DNA from: Thiohalocapsa sp963704155
GTDB lineage: Bacteria > Pseudomonadota > Gammaproteobacteria > Chromatiales > Chromatiaceae
Assembly (NCBI GenBank): GCA_963704155.1
Contig: CAVPHF010000028.1
Coordinates: 62,001-126,000 of the forward strand
Reading direction: 5' to 3'
DNA length: 64,000 nucleotides
Part shown: positions 47,601-55,926 of the stretch, piece after piece
Layout of the letters: each line of letters begins with the position of its first letter
Numbering within the stretch: position 1 is the first letter of the stretch
Notes under the pieces: model-generated
The model's input: only the letters and a program-made list of their open reading frames with translations
What the model was told of the DNA's origin: nothing
The model's database searches: none
Made by a program: the position numbers and the translations under genes

Positions 47601-47866
47601 CGCCCGATGCACCTGACCGACGTGCTCCCCGGCTGGGCCGTGACTCTCGGCTTGCTGAACTTGACGTGGTAAACAAAGTAACCGGGGCGGATATCAGCGA
47701 CGGAACGCACCCCGATGCGACTCGGATTCCCTTCCAGATCCTGCAGTGCCTGGTCGAGCAATGCCTTGTAGCGCGCTCCCCCGCCCGGACCGAACTCCGC
47801 CTTGCTGCGGCGCAGAATGCGGCGAATATCCGCAATCGCACCCGGTGCAAGGCGCAAGGTGCTCAC
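47555..47866 (-). CDS. ParE/RelE-type toxin with altered C-terminus
   Basis: 103 residues. The first two thirds (LAPGAIADIRRILRRSKAEF, YKALLDQALQDLEGNPSRIG, VRSVADIRPGYFVYHVKFSK) match ParE toxins. After about residue 75 the usual RHFLVYR...VLHDSMDLPRHL end is replaced by unrelated residues that overlap the patatin remnant. The end of the family sequence coincides with the patatin fragment's end, so one rearrangement probably cut both. It may be inactive. The 4-bp overlap with parD is the normal arrangement. Confidence 0.72.
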   Translation of the reverse strand: MSTLRLAPGAIADIRRILRRSKAEFGPGGGARYKALLDQALQDLEGNPSRIGVRSVADIRPGYFVYHVKFSKPRVTAQPGSTSVRCIGRVDSGSDCGSIPSFS

Positions 47867-48147
47867 GACGCTCCAGTCCCCGTGGACTCGCCTTCGGTGT
47901 CTTCCTCAACACGGTCCAGCAGGCCCGGCTCATAGGTCACGAGCCGCTCGGCGAGGGCGTCGCGCTCCGCCTGTTCCAGCCGGCCACGCAGATACGCGAG
48001 TTTGGCCGCCTCCAGCGACTCCCGCCGCTCCATGACTCGCAGGCTCTCGCGCAGCACCTCGCTGGCATTGCTATATCGTCCGGAACGTACAAGCTCGCCG
48101 ATGAAGGCTTCCTGATGCTCGGTTAATACGACATTTCGGGTTGGCAT
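47863..48147 (-). CDS. ParD-type antitoxin (ribbon-helix-helix)
   Basis: 94 residues beginning MPTRNVVLTEHQEAFIGELV, followed by SGRYSNASEVLRESLRVMER, the classical ParD/CopG ribbon-helix-helix with the SEVLRE motif, then an acidic tail that would bind ParE. Intact, located upstream of the altered toxin with a 4-bp overlap. Ribbon-helix-helix antitoxins usually repress their own promoter. Confidence 0.9.
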   Translation of the reverse strand: MPTRNVVLTEHQEAFIGELVRSGRYSNASEVLRESLRVMERRESLEAAKLAYLRGRLEQAERDALAERLVTYEPGLLDRVEEDTEGESTGTGAS

Positions 48148-48168
48148 CTGTCTTGGAACTCAGGCTCG

Positions 48169-48540
48169 TCAAAGGTCCAGGATGGCATCCCATGCCAATG
48201 CCGGGTAGCGGTTCGCGGTTGCCCGCATCGCCTGTGCCCGAGGATGCGAGCCGCCGGATCGGCTGGCGGGCGACCGGATGCTTCTGCTGCAAGCCTTCGG
48301 GAGCGGTTTTCCGGGGCTGGCGGAGCCGGCGTGGCACGGATGCCCGCCAGCCTGATCCGCCAATGACCAGCTCACGCCGGCCCCGCAAATGCCGCCTTCG
48401 GCTTGCACCATCGCCTCCAGCGCACCGTGGGTTACCCGCTGGTTCTCCTCGTCGCTGAGTCGGCTCAGCAGATGTTCAAACTGCGATCGGGCGTCAGCAT
48501 CGTGCTCGATTGCACTGGCCGCGATCGTATGCGATGACAT
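48169..48540 (-). CDS. Small hypothetical protein, N-terminus plausible, C-terminus doubtful
   Basis: From ATG 48540, preceded by AAGGAG at nine bases, the frame gives MSSHTIAASAIEHDADARSQ, FEHLLSRLSDEENQRVTHGA and LEAMVQAEGGI, a helical acidic sequence that looks real. From about residue 55 the sequence becomes Ser/Pro/Gly/Arg-rich without protein character to the stop at 48169, so the original gene may be cut there. No family is recognised. Confidence 0.45.
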   Translation of the reverse strand: MSSHTIAASAIEHDADARSQFEHLLSRLSDEENQRVTHGALEAMVQAEGGICGAGVSWSLADQAGGHPCHAGSASPGKPLPKACSRSIRSPASRSGGSHPRAQAMRATANRYPALAWDAILDL

Positions 48541-48983
48541 CGAATGGGTCTCCTTGGATAGGCTGCAAATGACTAGCGCCCTAAGCTTCCTACCCAACCC
48601 GAGCCCCTGTTCTCAGTATTCCCCCGTTACCACTTTTATAAGCCGTTGTTTTTTATCGATAAAATGTCGTTTCAGCCGAGCCGTACCCTTCGACATTAGC
48701 CGCTCGATTGCGCTCTCGATCCTTTTTCGCGCCGCTGTTGTTGTTGCGGGATGGTGATGGTGATGGTGCAGTCTGCCCTGTGCCAGGACCTGTCCGGCGG
48801 CGTTGCGTCTCCGGGTTCGGTGCTCGAGCCCACATCCGGACTGGACACATGAGGCTGCGGGGCTTTCTTGGGCTGATGCGCGAGCATTGGCCCCAAATCG
48901 GCGAATTATCGGAACAAGGCCGCCTCATGAGCGCCTGGGGCGACAGAATCGAAACCATCGCGTAGAGAAAGGGAGCACCGCAT
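48541..48983. other. Gap without recognised genes
   Basis: Contains a short GTGATGGTGATGGTG run near 48750 and no protein-like frame. A locally AT-rich part near 48610-48670 could hold a promoter for the minus-strand gene at 48540. Confidence 0.35.
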
Positions 48984-49571
48984 CTATGCATCGATTGACA
49001 TATCGATCACCAGCTTTCCGATATGTCGTTTGGTTTCGAATTGTTTCTGTGCCTCGACAAGGTGCTTCAAAGAAAAGGTTTAGGAACAAGGAAAGGAGGC
49101 GAGTTCAACATCGCTGAGTCCACTGTTGATTCTGTGAGCATGTCTCGCCGCAACGACGGTGTACTCGGCGAAACCACCGTCACACTCCGAACCAAAGTAA
49201 CGCGCGTGATCGAGCACTCTGCCGGCCATTTCCCAAATGCAAGGCTCAACAAGGACCCGCTGATCCAGCAGGCTGCGATCAACCTGCTCGCCCATGGCAA
49301 GGACTCTGCCACACACATCGGCGCCTTGGATTCGCGGGAATTTCATGGCATCCCCGGACCAACCCCCTTCGCTGCCGGCTGCGTCTGATTTCGAATACCA
49401 TCCCAGCCGCGTATTCAGGTCCGTGTTGTTGATCCCCGCTGCGCTGACCTTGATGAGTACATCTGTCGGTCCGGGAATCGGCAGCGGAATGTCATCGCGG
49501 AATCGTAGTTTGTCGAAACCGCCATGCCCCGTTAGCTGGATGCCTTGCATGGCCTCGGGGATGTCGCGCAT
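48984..49571 (-). pseudogene. Zinc-type alcohol dehydrogenase (MDR family) with internal deletion
   Basis: From ATG 49571 or 49550 the frame gives MQGIQLTGHGGFDKLRFRDD, IPLPIPGPTDVLIKVSAAGI, RIQGADVCGRVLAMGEQVDR and GGFAEYTVVAARHAHRINSG up to VELASFPCS, then stops. Directly beyond, another frame reads FSLKHLVEAQKQFETKRHIG and KLVIDMSIDA to a stop at 48984, the last strand-helix of the same family. About 150 residues including the NAD(P)-binding GxGxxG are lost between the two parts. Confidence 0.82.
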
Positions 49572-49642
49572 CGTGATTTAGGTAGTTGGGGATTTAGATT
49601 GCGGCTTGGTGTTTCGTCTCTTAGGTGTGCCAAGCGCCTCGA

Positions 49643-50839
49643 CTAGGGAGCAACAGTGGCGATCGCTCCGGCCACCTGCGCCGCGCGCTGGCGGGCCTGA
49701 TCGGTGTCGGCACCGCGGGCCAGAGCAACCCCCATGCGCCGGCGCGCGAAGGACTCGGGCTTGCCGAACAGGCGCAGGTCCGACGCCGGCACCCGGAGCG
49801 CCTCGGCCAGCCCGTTATAGGCGATACCCCGGGCGTCCAAACCACCATAGATCACGGCGCTGGCGGCGACCGCATCACGGCTGGTATCCACCGGCAGACC
49901 GAGGATGGCGCGGGCGTGCAGGTCGAACTCGCTCTGACGCTGAGAGGCCATTGTCACCATTCCAGTGTCGTGCGGGCGGGGGCTGACCTCGCTGAACCAA
50001 ACCTCATCGCCGCACACGAAGAGTTCCACGCCGAACAGACCGCGTCCGCCAAGGGCGTCTGTGACGCGGCGAGCGATGTCTCGGGCGCGATCAAGGGCTG
50101 CGGCAGTCATCTGCTGCGGCTGCCAACTCTCGACATAGTCGCCATGCACCTGGCGGTGGCCGACCGGGTCGCAGAAGTGGGTCTCGATCTGCGCTGCGTC
50201 CGGCCCGGTGCGCACGGTCAGTAGCGTGATCTCGAAATCGAACTCCACCAGCTGCTCGACGATGACTCGACCCCGGTTCACGCGACCGCCGGCCATGGCC
50301 AAGTCCCAAGCGGCCTGCAAGCCGTCGGCGCTCTCCACTCGCGATTGCCCCTTGCCGGACGAGGACATCACCGGCTTGATAATGCAGGGATAGCCGAGGG
50401 TCTCCGCGTGACGTTGCAACTCGGCGAAGTCGTCGGCGAAGGCGTACTTGGATGTCGGCAGCGCCAGGTCCTCGGCGGCAAGCCGGCGGATACCCTCGCG
50501 GTTCATGGTCAGTTGCGCGGCGCGCGCGGTCGGGATCACCTCGCATAACCCCGCTTGCTCCACTTTGACCAGCACGTCGGTGGCGATGGCCTCGATCTCC
50601 GGCACGATGATCTGCGGCTGCTCGGCGTCGATCAGCCGGCGCAAGGCATCGGCGTCGGCCATGTCGATGACGCGCGCATGATGGGCCACCTGATGCCCTG
50701 GGGCATCCGCATAACGGTCGACCGCTATGACCTCCACACCCAGCCGCTGCAGCGCGATGATGACCTCCTTGCCGAGTTCGCCAGCACCGAGCAGCATGAC
50801 GCGGGTGGCATTGGGGGAAAGGGGTGTGCCGATCTGCAT
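49643..50839 (-). CDS. purT: Formate-dependent phosphoribosylglycinamide formyltransferase
   Basis: 398 residues from ATG 50839 (MQIGTPLSPNATRVMLLGAG). PurT uses formate and ATP to formylate GAR in purine synthesis. ATP-grasp features are intact: GELGKEVIIALQRLGVEVIA, PVMSSSGKGQSRVESADG, IVEQLVEFDFEITLLTVR and LFGVELFVCGDEVWFSEVSP with PRPHDTGMVTMASQ. Normal length. The longer frame to 51010 is not coding. Confidence 0.97.
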   Translation of the reverse strand: MQIGTPLSPNATRVMLLGAGELGKEVIIALQRLGVEVIAVDRYADAPGHQVAHHARVIDMADADALRRLIDAEQPQIIVPEIEAIATDVLVKVEQAGLCEVIPTARAAQLTMNREGIRRLAAEDLALPTSKYAFADDFAELQRHAETLGYPCIIKPVMSSSGKGQSRVESADGLQAAWDLAMAGGRVNRGRVIVEQLVEFDFEITLLTVRTGPDAAQIETHFCDPVGHRQVHGDYVESWQPQQMTAAALDRARDIARRVTDALGGRGLFGVELFVCGDEVWFSEVSPRPHDTGMVTMASQRQSEFDLHARAILGLPVDTSRDAVAASAVIYGGLDARGIAYNGLAEALRVPASDLRLFGKPESFARRRMGVALARGADTDQARQRAAQVAGAIATVAP

Positions 50840-51100
50840 TGGGTGGACTCCAGTCGCGGCCTGGGTTGGATTCTTCACAGCCGAGTCTACAACGGGTGAT
50901 TGTCGCGGAGATCGACCGCGTGAAGATGCAGGACGAGGACGAACGAGAGCTTGCCGCCGAGGCGATGAGGGCTGAGTCTGCTGCTCAAGCAAGGGCCGCC
51001 TGAACCGCAACGCCCTGCGCTAGACGGGTCGTCTAAAAGCGACACATGAAGAAAATGATGCACTGGGGGTTGACAGATCCATCGGTATTTAAGAAACTGT

Positions 51101-51191
51101 TGATGTACTGAAGATTCGCAGTTCTTCAGTGCACTCCTCCATCCTCCTTTGGTGGTAATCTTCAAGCGCGGCGCCCGCCGCGCTTTTTTTT
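51101..51191 (+). ncRNA. Candidate small RNA with anti-Shine-Dalgarno motif
   Basis: Three elements follow each other: a hairpin TGTACTGAAGA/TCTTCAGTGCA (51104-51114 with 51123-51133, one G-T pair); a segment CTCCTCCATCCTCCTTTGG (51134-51152) with two CCTCC motifs, the second in a small CCA/TGG loop; and a GC stem AGCGCGG/CCGCGCT (51165-51171 with 51178-51184) followed by eight T. GAAGATT (51110-51116) can alternatively pair with AATCTTC (51157-51163). A TTGACA box is at 51070-51075, though its -10 partner is weak. No plus-strand gene upstream for several kb could own this terminator. The 5' end is a guess. Confidence 0.55.
51165..51191 (+). terminator. Strong rho-independent terminator between purT and queA
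   Basis: GC-rich stem centred at 51174-51175 followed by eight T (51184-51191). On the minus strand the hairpin is not followed by T, so it does not serve queA, whose stop is at 51198. Confidence 0.85.
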
Positions 51192-51197
51192 GCCTGC

Positions 51198-52229
51198 TCA
51201 CCCAGCATCGCGCCGCGTCAAGAACATCGCATCGCCGTAAGAGAAGAAGCGGTAGCGGCGCTCAACGGCGTGCGCGTAGGCGTCCATGATTTGCCGATGG
51301 CCAGCAAAGGCGCTGACCAGCATCAGCAGCGTCGATTCCGGCAAATGGAAATTGGTGATCATCGCGTCGATCACGCGGAAACCATAGCCTGGCCGGATGA
51401 AGAGGCGGCTGTCTCCGGAATATGGGCGGAGGCTGCCATCTGCCGCCGCAGTCTCTAGACTGCGCACCGTGGTCGTACCAACCGCAATCACGCGTCCGCC
51501 GCGCTCGCGCGCCTGCTGCACCTGACCACAAACGGTGGCGTCCACCTCCAGCCACTCGGCATGCATCCGATGCTCGTCCAGGTCATCGACCCGCACCGGC
51601 TGGAAGGTACCGGCGCCGACATGCAGCGTGACACGCGCCATCTCGATGCCTTGCAGGCGCAAGGTCTCGAGCATCGGCTGATCGAAGTGTAGGCCGGCCG
51701 TCGGCGCCGCTACCGCGCCGTCGCGTTTGGCATAGACGGTCTGGTAGCGCTCCTTGTCAGCACTCTCGTCCGCCCGTTCGATGTAGGGGGGGAGCGGCAT
51801 ATGACCGTAGCGACGCAGCAGGCCCGCGAAATCGGCATCGAGCGACTGGAGGAGGAAGAGATCCTCATCGCGTCCGATCACTTCGAGGCGTTCGCCCCCT
51901 TCCAACAAGAGATTCGCATGGGACCTAGGGGCCTTGCTCGCACGCACATGTGCAGATGCGCGTGTCGGCGCCAGAAGCCGCTCGATCAGGATCTCGACCC
52001 GACCGCTGGTTTCCTTGCGTGCGAACATGCGCGCCGGCAATACCCGGGTGTCGTTGAAAACCAGCAGATCGCCGGGCCGAAGCAAGGTCGGCAGATCGCA
52101 GAACAGCCGGTCCTTTATCGCGGCGCTCGGCCCGTCCAACGTCAGCAAGCGACTGGCGGCGCGCTCAGGCAGCGGACGCTGCGCGATCAGTTCCGATGGC
52201 AGATCGAAGTGGAAGTCGGCCCGGCGCAT
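51198..52229 (-). CDS. queA: S-adenosylmethionine:tRNA ribosyltransferase-isomerase
   Basis: 343 residues beginning MRRADFHFDLPSELIAQRPL. QueA adds epoxycyclopentanediol from SAM to preQ1-tRNA, the step after Tgt. Family motifs LLVFNDTRVLPARMFARKET, VAAPTAGLHFDQPMLETLR, VTLHVGAGTFQPVRV and ITNFHLPESTLLMLVSAFAG are intact. It follows the DsrE-like gene by 40 bases and is not adjacent to tgt (14-15 kb), unlike the common queA-tgt order. Confidence 0.97.
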   Translation of the reverse strand: MRRADFHFDLPSELIAQRPLPERAASRLLTLDGPSAAIKDRLFCDLPTLLRPGDLLVFNDTRVLPARMFARKETSGRVEILIERLLAPTRASAHVRASKAPRSHANLLLEGGERLEVIGRDEDLFLLQSLDADFAGLLRRYGHMPLPPYIERADESADKERYQTVYAKRDGAVAAPTAGLHFDQPMLETLRLQGIEMARVTLHVGAGTFQPVRVDDLDEHRMHAEWLEVDATVCGQVQQARERGGRVIAVGTTTVRSLETAAADGSLRPYSGDSRLFIRPGYGFRVIDAMITNFHLPESTLLMLVSAFAGHRQIMDAYAHAVERRYRFFSYGDAMFLTRRDAG

Positions 52230-52269
52230 GGACAGTATGGGCCGGCAAGAGCGGCCCGGGCTCCAGCGG

Positions 52270-52719
52270 TCAGTAGCTCAGCACCACGGTATCATCCGCC
52301 GTCATAAGCGGAAATGTGACCTTGGGACCACCCAGTTCGACGTTGGGCACGAGGTCCGACTCGGCAATGCCGGCCTTCTTCATACACATTGGACAGATGA
52401 CGAGCCGAGCGCCGTTTTCGTGCAGACTCGCAAGCATCTCTTTGGGGGTCTTTCCGGTGCCGCTGAAGGTATCTTGGGCGCGCGACTCCTGTGCGAGATA
52501 GACGCCGCGTACGTTGAGGAAGACCACCACTTGATAGCCGCTCTGCTGCGCCATCGACGCCTGCCCAAGCGCCATGCCGGCGGCCCAGCTCTCGTCGGTG
52601 GTCAGGTTGTAGAACAGCGTCTTGGGGTCGTCTTCATCGGCATACAGGGTGCCGGAGAGCACGGCCAGCAGCACCGCGCCCAGGATCGCCATTAGGATTG
52701 GTTGCTTGCGCATACGCAT
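52270..52719 (-). CDS. Exported DsrE/DsrF-like family protein
   Basis: 149 residues from ATG 52719, with AAGGAG upstream. A signal peptide (ILMAILGAVLLAVLSGTLYA) is followed by a DsrE-like fold: TLFYNLTTDESWAAGMALGQ, VVVFLNVRGVYLAQ and VICPMCMKKAGI with a Cys pair (C-P-M-C) at the position where DsrE-type sulfur carriers have their active Cys. In purple sulfur bacteria such proteins are linked to sulfur handling; a specific role for this one is inference. Upstream of queA with 40 bases between. Confidence 0.85.
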   Translation of the reverse strand: MRMRKQPILMAILGAVLLAVLSGTLYADEDDPKTLFYNLTTDESWAAGMALGQASMAQQSGYQVVVFLNVRGVYLAQESRAQDTFSGTGKTPKEMLASLHENGARLVICPMCMKKAGIAESDLVPNVELGGPKVTFPLMTADDTVVLSY

Positions 52720-52948
52720 TGTTGTCTCCTTATTGACCTCTGTGACAGAACGGGCGATATGATAGCGGTAAGCGGGCTGGATAGAGACCTGTTTTCGGAC
52801 TCGGCCGGCGACGAGGCCACCATGGAGTCGACGCAACAGGGCAAGATCCGACGCGGGAATGGCCAACCGTCTCGGGTATTCTTTATCGGGCGCGATCAGG
52901 TGGGTCACGCTTTTGCAAAGACCGAGAAAGCGCTATGATGATCGGCCT

Positions 52949-53035
52949 GCCGGGGTGGCGGAATTGGTAGACGCAGTGGACTCAAAATCCACCGGTGGTA
53001 ACACCTTACGAGTTCGAGTCTCGTCCCCGGTACCA
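52949..53035 (+). tRNA. tRNA-Leu (CAA)
   Basis: Acceptor stem GCCGGGG pairs with CCCCGGT, then A and an encoded CCA (to 53035). The anticodon stem GTGGA/TCCAC encloses loop CTCAAAA, giving anticodon CAA (reads UUG). A long variable arm (GGTGGTAACACC) marks a class II tRNA, and AGTTCGAGTCTC is the T arm region. Complete. Confidence 0.97.
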
Positions 53036-53152
53036 TACACTCGAGACCAGCGAGCAACTCGGGCGATTTCTGTCAAATCTCGTACCAGCTGACAGGACTC
53101 GACGCCTCCAGCCAGCCTAAGCAGCAGCCTGCCGGGCACGATAGCCCGAAAC

Positions 53153-53590
53153 ATGCAAAGCCCCCAATTCCAGACCCCGGACGACGCGGAGTCCGCCTTC
53201 TACAACGCCTTTAGGCGAACCGATCTCGGTTTGATGGGAAGCGTCTGGCTACAAGGCGAACAATCGCGCTGCGTGCATCCTGGCGGTGACCTGCTGCACG
53301 GATATGGGGCGGTGCTTGAGAGCTGGCGCTCGATCTTCGCCGGCGCACGGATGCCGAGGATACAGGTTCGGGTGCTCGACCGCTTCGATGCCGGTACGCT
53401 GTCGATCCACCTGATCGAGGAACGCATCGGAGCCGCCGGCCGGGACGACGACCTGACGCGGGTGCTGGCCACCAATACCTACCTGCATACGGCGGACGGT
53501 TGGCGCCTGATATTGCACCACGCCACCTTGCCGCTGGTGGAGGCGAAGGGCCCATCTCATCCGCACAGGTCGGAACAACGCGTCCACTGA
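53153..53590 (+). CDS. SnoaL/NTF2-like protein
   Basis: 145 residues from ATG 53153. The cone-shaped SnoaL-like fold is indicated by DDAESAFYNAFRRTDLGLMG (first helices), SRCVHPGGDLLHGYGAVLES and DGWRLILHHATLPL, common in DUF4440/SnoaL-3 proteins. Function unknown; many are accessory to hydrolases or bind small ligands. Convergent with bchJ, with 17 bases between the stops. Confidence 0.85.
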   Translation: MQSPQFQTPDDAESAFYNAFRRTDLGLMGSVWLQGEQSRCVHPGGDLLHGYGAVLESWRSIFAGARMPRIQVRVLDRFDAGTLSIHLIEERIGAAGRDDDLTRVLATNTYLHTADGWRLILHHATLPLVEAKGPSHPHRSEQRVH

Positions 53591-53607
53591 CTCGATAGCC
53601 GGACTTG

Positions 53608-54222
53608 TTACCAAGTCATCTCGAAGACGCAGGCATCAGCGCCGGTCGCCTGGCACTGCACCTCACTGACAGTAGTGCGACGGCTGACCAGGGTCCTGAA
53701 TAACCGCTCGAAGGTAGCGGTATAGAAATCGCAGACCGGACCCTCGGCCCGAGCACCGCGGCAGATGGGGCAACCGGAGATGGCCACGCGCACGGGGCGC
53801 CCGGTCTCGAAACTGAAGCGGCCGCTGCCGGAGAAGGTCCAGGCGTGCTTACCGACCGCCCCGAGCAGTATGCGGCTGGCCGGTCGCGGCGGCAGCACGC
53901 GCAGAATTCGTTGAGCGCCCTTTGGAATACGGTTGGCGAGCAAGTAATCGCCGGTTCGTCGTCCGGCGTCTTGCGAGACCGCCTTCGCCTCCGCATGTCC
54001 GAGGCGTTCCCGCAGGGCCGCTTGCAGCGCAATCACCTCACGCTCGTCCACCATCTCTTCGGGCAGCGCCGACAGATAGTGCGACAGGCCAGCGGCGGCA
54101 AAGATTGCGTCGGCAGACCCGTGCCGGCTGGTCAGCGCCTCGGCAACGCGAATGATTGCGTTTGGTCCAATCCGCGCCACTGCCGATCTACCCTGAGCAT
54201 CCGACTGTTGCGATCCGTCCAA
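53608..54222 (-). CDS. bchJ: Bacteriochlorophyll 4-vinyl reductase-type protein BchJ
   Basis: 204 residues. The C-terminal half is a V4R domain with Cys residues ISGCPICRGARAEGPVCDFY and EVQCQATGADACVFEM; the N-terminal half is helical (AIIRVAEALTSRHGSADAIF). BchJ is linked to 8-vinyl reduction, or to chaperoning of the vinyl-porphyrin substrate, in bacteriochlorophyll synthesis. It lies 29 bases after hemN on the same strand, at the end of the visible photosynthesis cluster. Confidence 0.92.
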   Translation of the reverse strand: MDGSQQSDAQGRSAVARIGPNAIIRVAEALTSRHGSADAIFAAAGLSHYLSALPEEMVDEREVIALQAALRERLGHAEAKAVSQDAGRRTGDYLLANRIPKGAQRILRVLPPRPASRILLGAVGKHAWTFSGSGRFSFETGRPVRVAISGCPICRGARAEGPVCDFYTATFERLFRTLVSRRTTVSEVQCQATGADACVFEMTW

Positions 54223-54251
54223 TGCGACGGCCTCAGCGTGATGACGGGCGC

Positions 54252-55616
54252 TCAGGTGGAACGCGCGAAGTGCCAGCGCGCGCGATCCCAGTTGAAGTAG
54301 GAATCATGCTCTGTGCACAAATTGCGCAGAAAGTAGCGGCCGGCCGTGGTGATGAAAAGACGGTCATCGGTCATCTCGACCAACCCGTCGCCCGCGTAGG
54401 ACGCGAGCCGCGCGTACTCGTCTTCCAGACAGCCACTCGCCATCGACGCCGGCAATTCCAGATTGCAGATCATGTGCGCAATTCCGTCACGACGCCGGCG
54501 GTCGTCGGGCTTAAGCCGGTGACCGCGTGCGATCGGCAACACACCCCTCTCGACATCGCTTTGCCAGGCGTCGAGGTCGACATGGTTTTGTACGCACGAA
54601 CCATCGACTTCACCGACCGCGCCGCTGCCGAAGCCGAGCAACTGGTCGCAGGGCTTGGCCGTATAGCCAATGCAATTTCGGTGCAGGCGGCGCTCGCCTT
54701 GGGCGAGCGCTAACTCGTCGGTATCCAACGCGAAGGTGTCGAGACCGATCCAAGCGTAGCCGGAAGACGTAAAGCCCTTCACGCAGTTGTGAAACAGCAG
54801 CTGACGTTCCAGAGCCGAGGGAAGTTGATGCACGTCGATGGCGTGCTGGTGGGGCCCCAGATTGGTACTGCGCGAGTAGCCGAAGCAGGCGATTCGGTCC
54901 GGCTGAAGTTCGACGACGGTATCGATGGTGCGCTGAAAGCTCTCCGCGGTCTGATGCGGTAGACCGTAGATCAAGTCAAAACCAATGGCCTCGAAGCCGA
55001 TCTCTCGGGCCGTCCAGTAGACGTCTTGAACCAATTCGATGGACTGAATTCGACCGATCGCCCGCTGCACGACCGGATCCAGGTCCTGCACTCCGAAACT
55101 GATGCGCTGATAGCCAAGCGCATGCAGCAGGTCGAGCTGACCGGCGGACGTCCGGCGCGGATCGCACTCGATCGACAGGTCCGTGTCGGGCAAAATTCGG
55201 AAGCGCCGCTCGACCATCTCGGTCAAACGCGTCAGTTGAGCGTCATTGAGATAGTTCGGCGTACCGCCGGCGAGATGAAACGCCAGCACATCACGTTCGC
55301 CGTCGATGCGCTCGGCCACCATCGCCATTTCACGATCCAGCAGATCCAGGTAGCGGTCGATGCGCCCGCTGTCGTGCGTGATCGTTGTGTTGCAACCGCA
55401 GTATAGGCAGCGGCCGGGGCAGAAAGGCAGATGCACGTAGAGCGACAGCGTCTCCTCCGGACGCTGGGCGACCGAGGCCAGGGCCGTCTCGTAATCGTCG
55501 CTGCCGAAGGACTCCGTCCAAGTCGGCTGGGTGACCGGATAGTCGTATCGCGGACCCTGCTCGGCAAAGCGCTCGAGCAGGTCGCGCGAAATCTCCACGG
55601 TAGCAACGCTGGACAT
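54252..55616 (-). CDS. hemN: Oxygen-independent coproporphyrinogen III oxidase HemN
   Basis: 454 residues from ATG 55616 (MSSVATVEISRDLLERFAEQ); the in-frame extension up to 55847 does not resemble HemN. A radical SAM enzyme that decarboxylates coproporphyrinogen III without oxygen. The cluster-binding site is HLPFCPGRCLYCGCNT (CxxxCxxC, about 62-69), followed by LAGGTPNYL, SIECDPRRTS and FGVQDLDPVVQRAI. Length matches the HemN proper class. It supplies protoporphyrinogen for bacteriochlorophyll under anoxic light. A 309-base gap upstream contains an FNR-type box. Confidence 0.96.
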   Translation of the reverse strand: MSSVATVEISRDLLERFAEQGPRYDYPVTQPTWTESFGSDDYETALASVAQRPEETLSLYVHLPFCPGRCLYCGCNTTITHDSGRIDRYLDLLDREMAMVAERIDGERDVLAFHLAGGTPNYLNDAQLTRLTEMVERRFRILPDTDLSIECDPRRTSAGQLDLLHALGYQRISFGVQDLDPVVQRAIGRIQSIELVQDVYWTAREIGFEAIGFDLIYGLPHQTAESFQRTIDTVVELQPDRIACFGYSRSTNLGPHQHAIDVHQLPSALERQLLFHNCVKGFTSSGYAWIGLDTFALDTDELALAQGERRLHRNCIGYTAKPCDQLLGFGSGAVGEVDGSCVQNHVDLDAWQSDVERGVLPIARGHRLKPDDRRRRDGIAHMICNLELPASMASGCLEDEYARLASYAGDGLVEMTDDRLFITTAGRYFLRNLCTEHDSYFNWDRARWHFARST

Positions 55617-55864
55617 AATAGTCGGCCTCAGTTGGTCTCGGCGACAACTGCTTGGTTTTGCACGTCTTTGTTCAGCTCGACGACCCGCAAGTCGTTCGGC
55701 GCGCCAACGTCCGTCACAACGGCGATTGCGCACCCCTGGGCGCGAGTATAGCCGATGTCGCCAAGAGATCGGCAGGCCGCTGGACTTCAGACGGTCGGAG
55801 TCGTCGGCCGTCCGCTGCGCCAGCCTGAATGTTGAAAAGGTAGCCAATGGGGTGTCAAGCGTCG

Positions 55865-55878
55865 TTGACGCACATCAA
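55865..55878 (-). promoter_or_regulatory. FNR/Anr-type box upstream of hemN
   Basis: On the minus strand the box reads TTGATGTGCGTCAA, matching TTGAT-N4-ATCAA at nine of ten positions. A -10-like TACCTT follows at 55842-55837 with 32 bases between centres, the spacing of a class II FNR-activated promoter. Predicted transcription start is about 55830, leaving a leader of about 210 bases before the hemN start. Confidence 0.6.
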
Positions 55879-55926
55879 TCAGCCCCTGCTTCCAGATGGC
55901 GTGGACTGCTCGCCTTTTGCCGCTGA

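Noticed and set aside
46971..47672. Complete 233-residue patatin-like gene
   Set aside because: Only the region from about 47095 to 47600 matches the family; the nucleophile motif is absent and both ends are unrelated sequence.
51070..51098. Full sigma-70 promoter for the small RNA candidate
   Set aside because: TTGACA is perfect, but the bases 17 positions downstream (GAAACT) are not a convincing -10, so no promoter feature was listed.
55616..55847. N-terminal extension of HemN
   Set aside because: The extra 77 residues have no HemN similarity and overlap the predicted promoter and leader; ATG 55616 gives the standard length.
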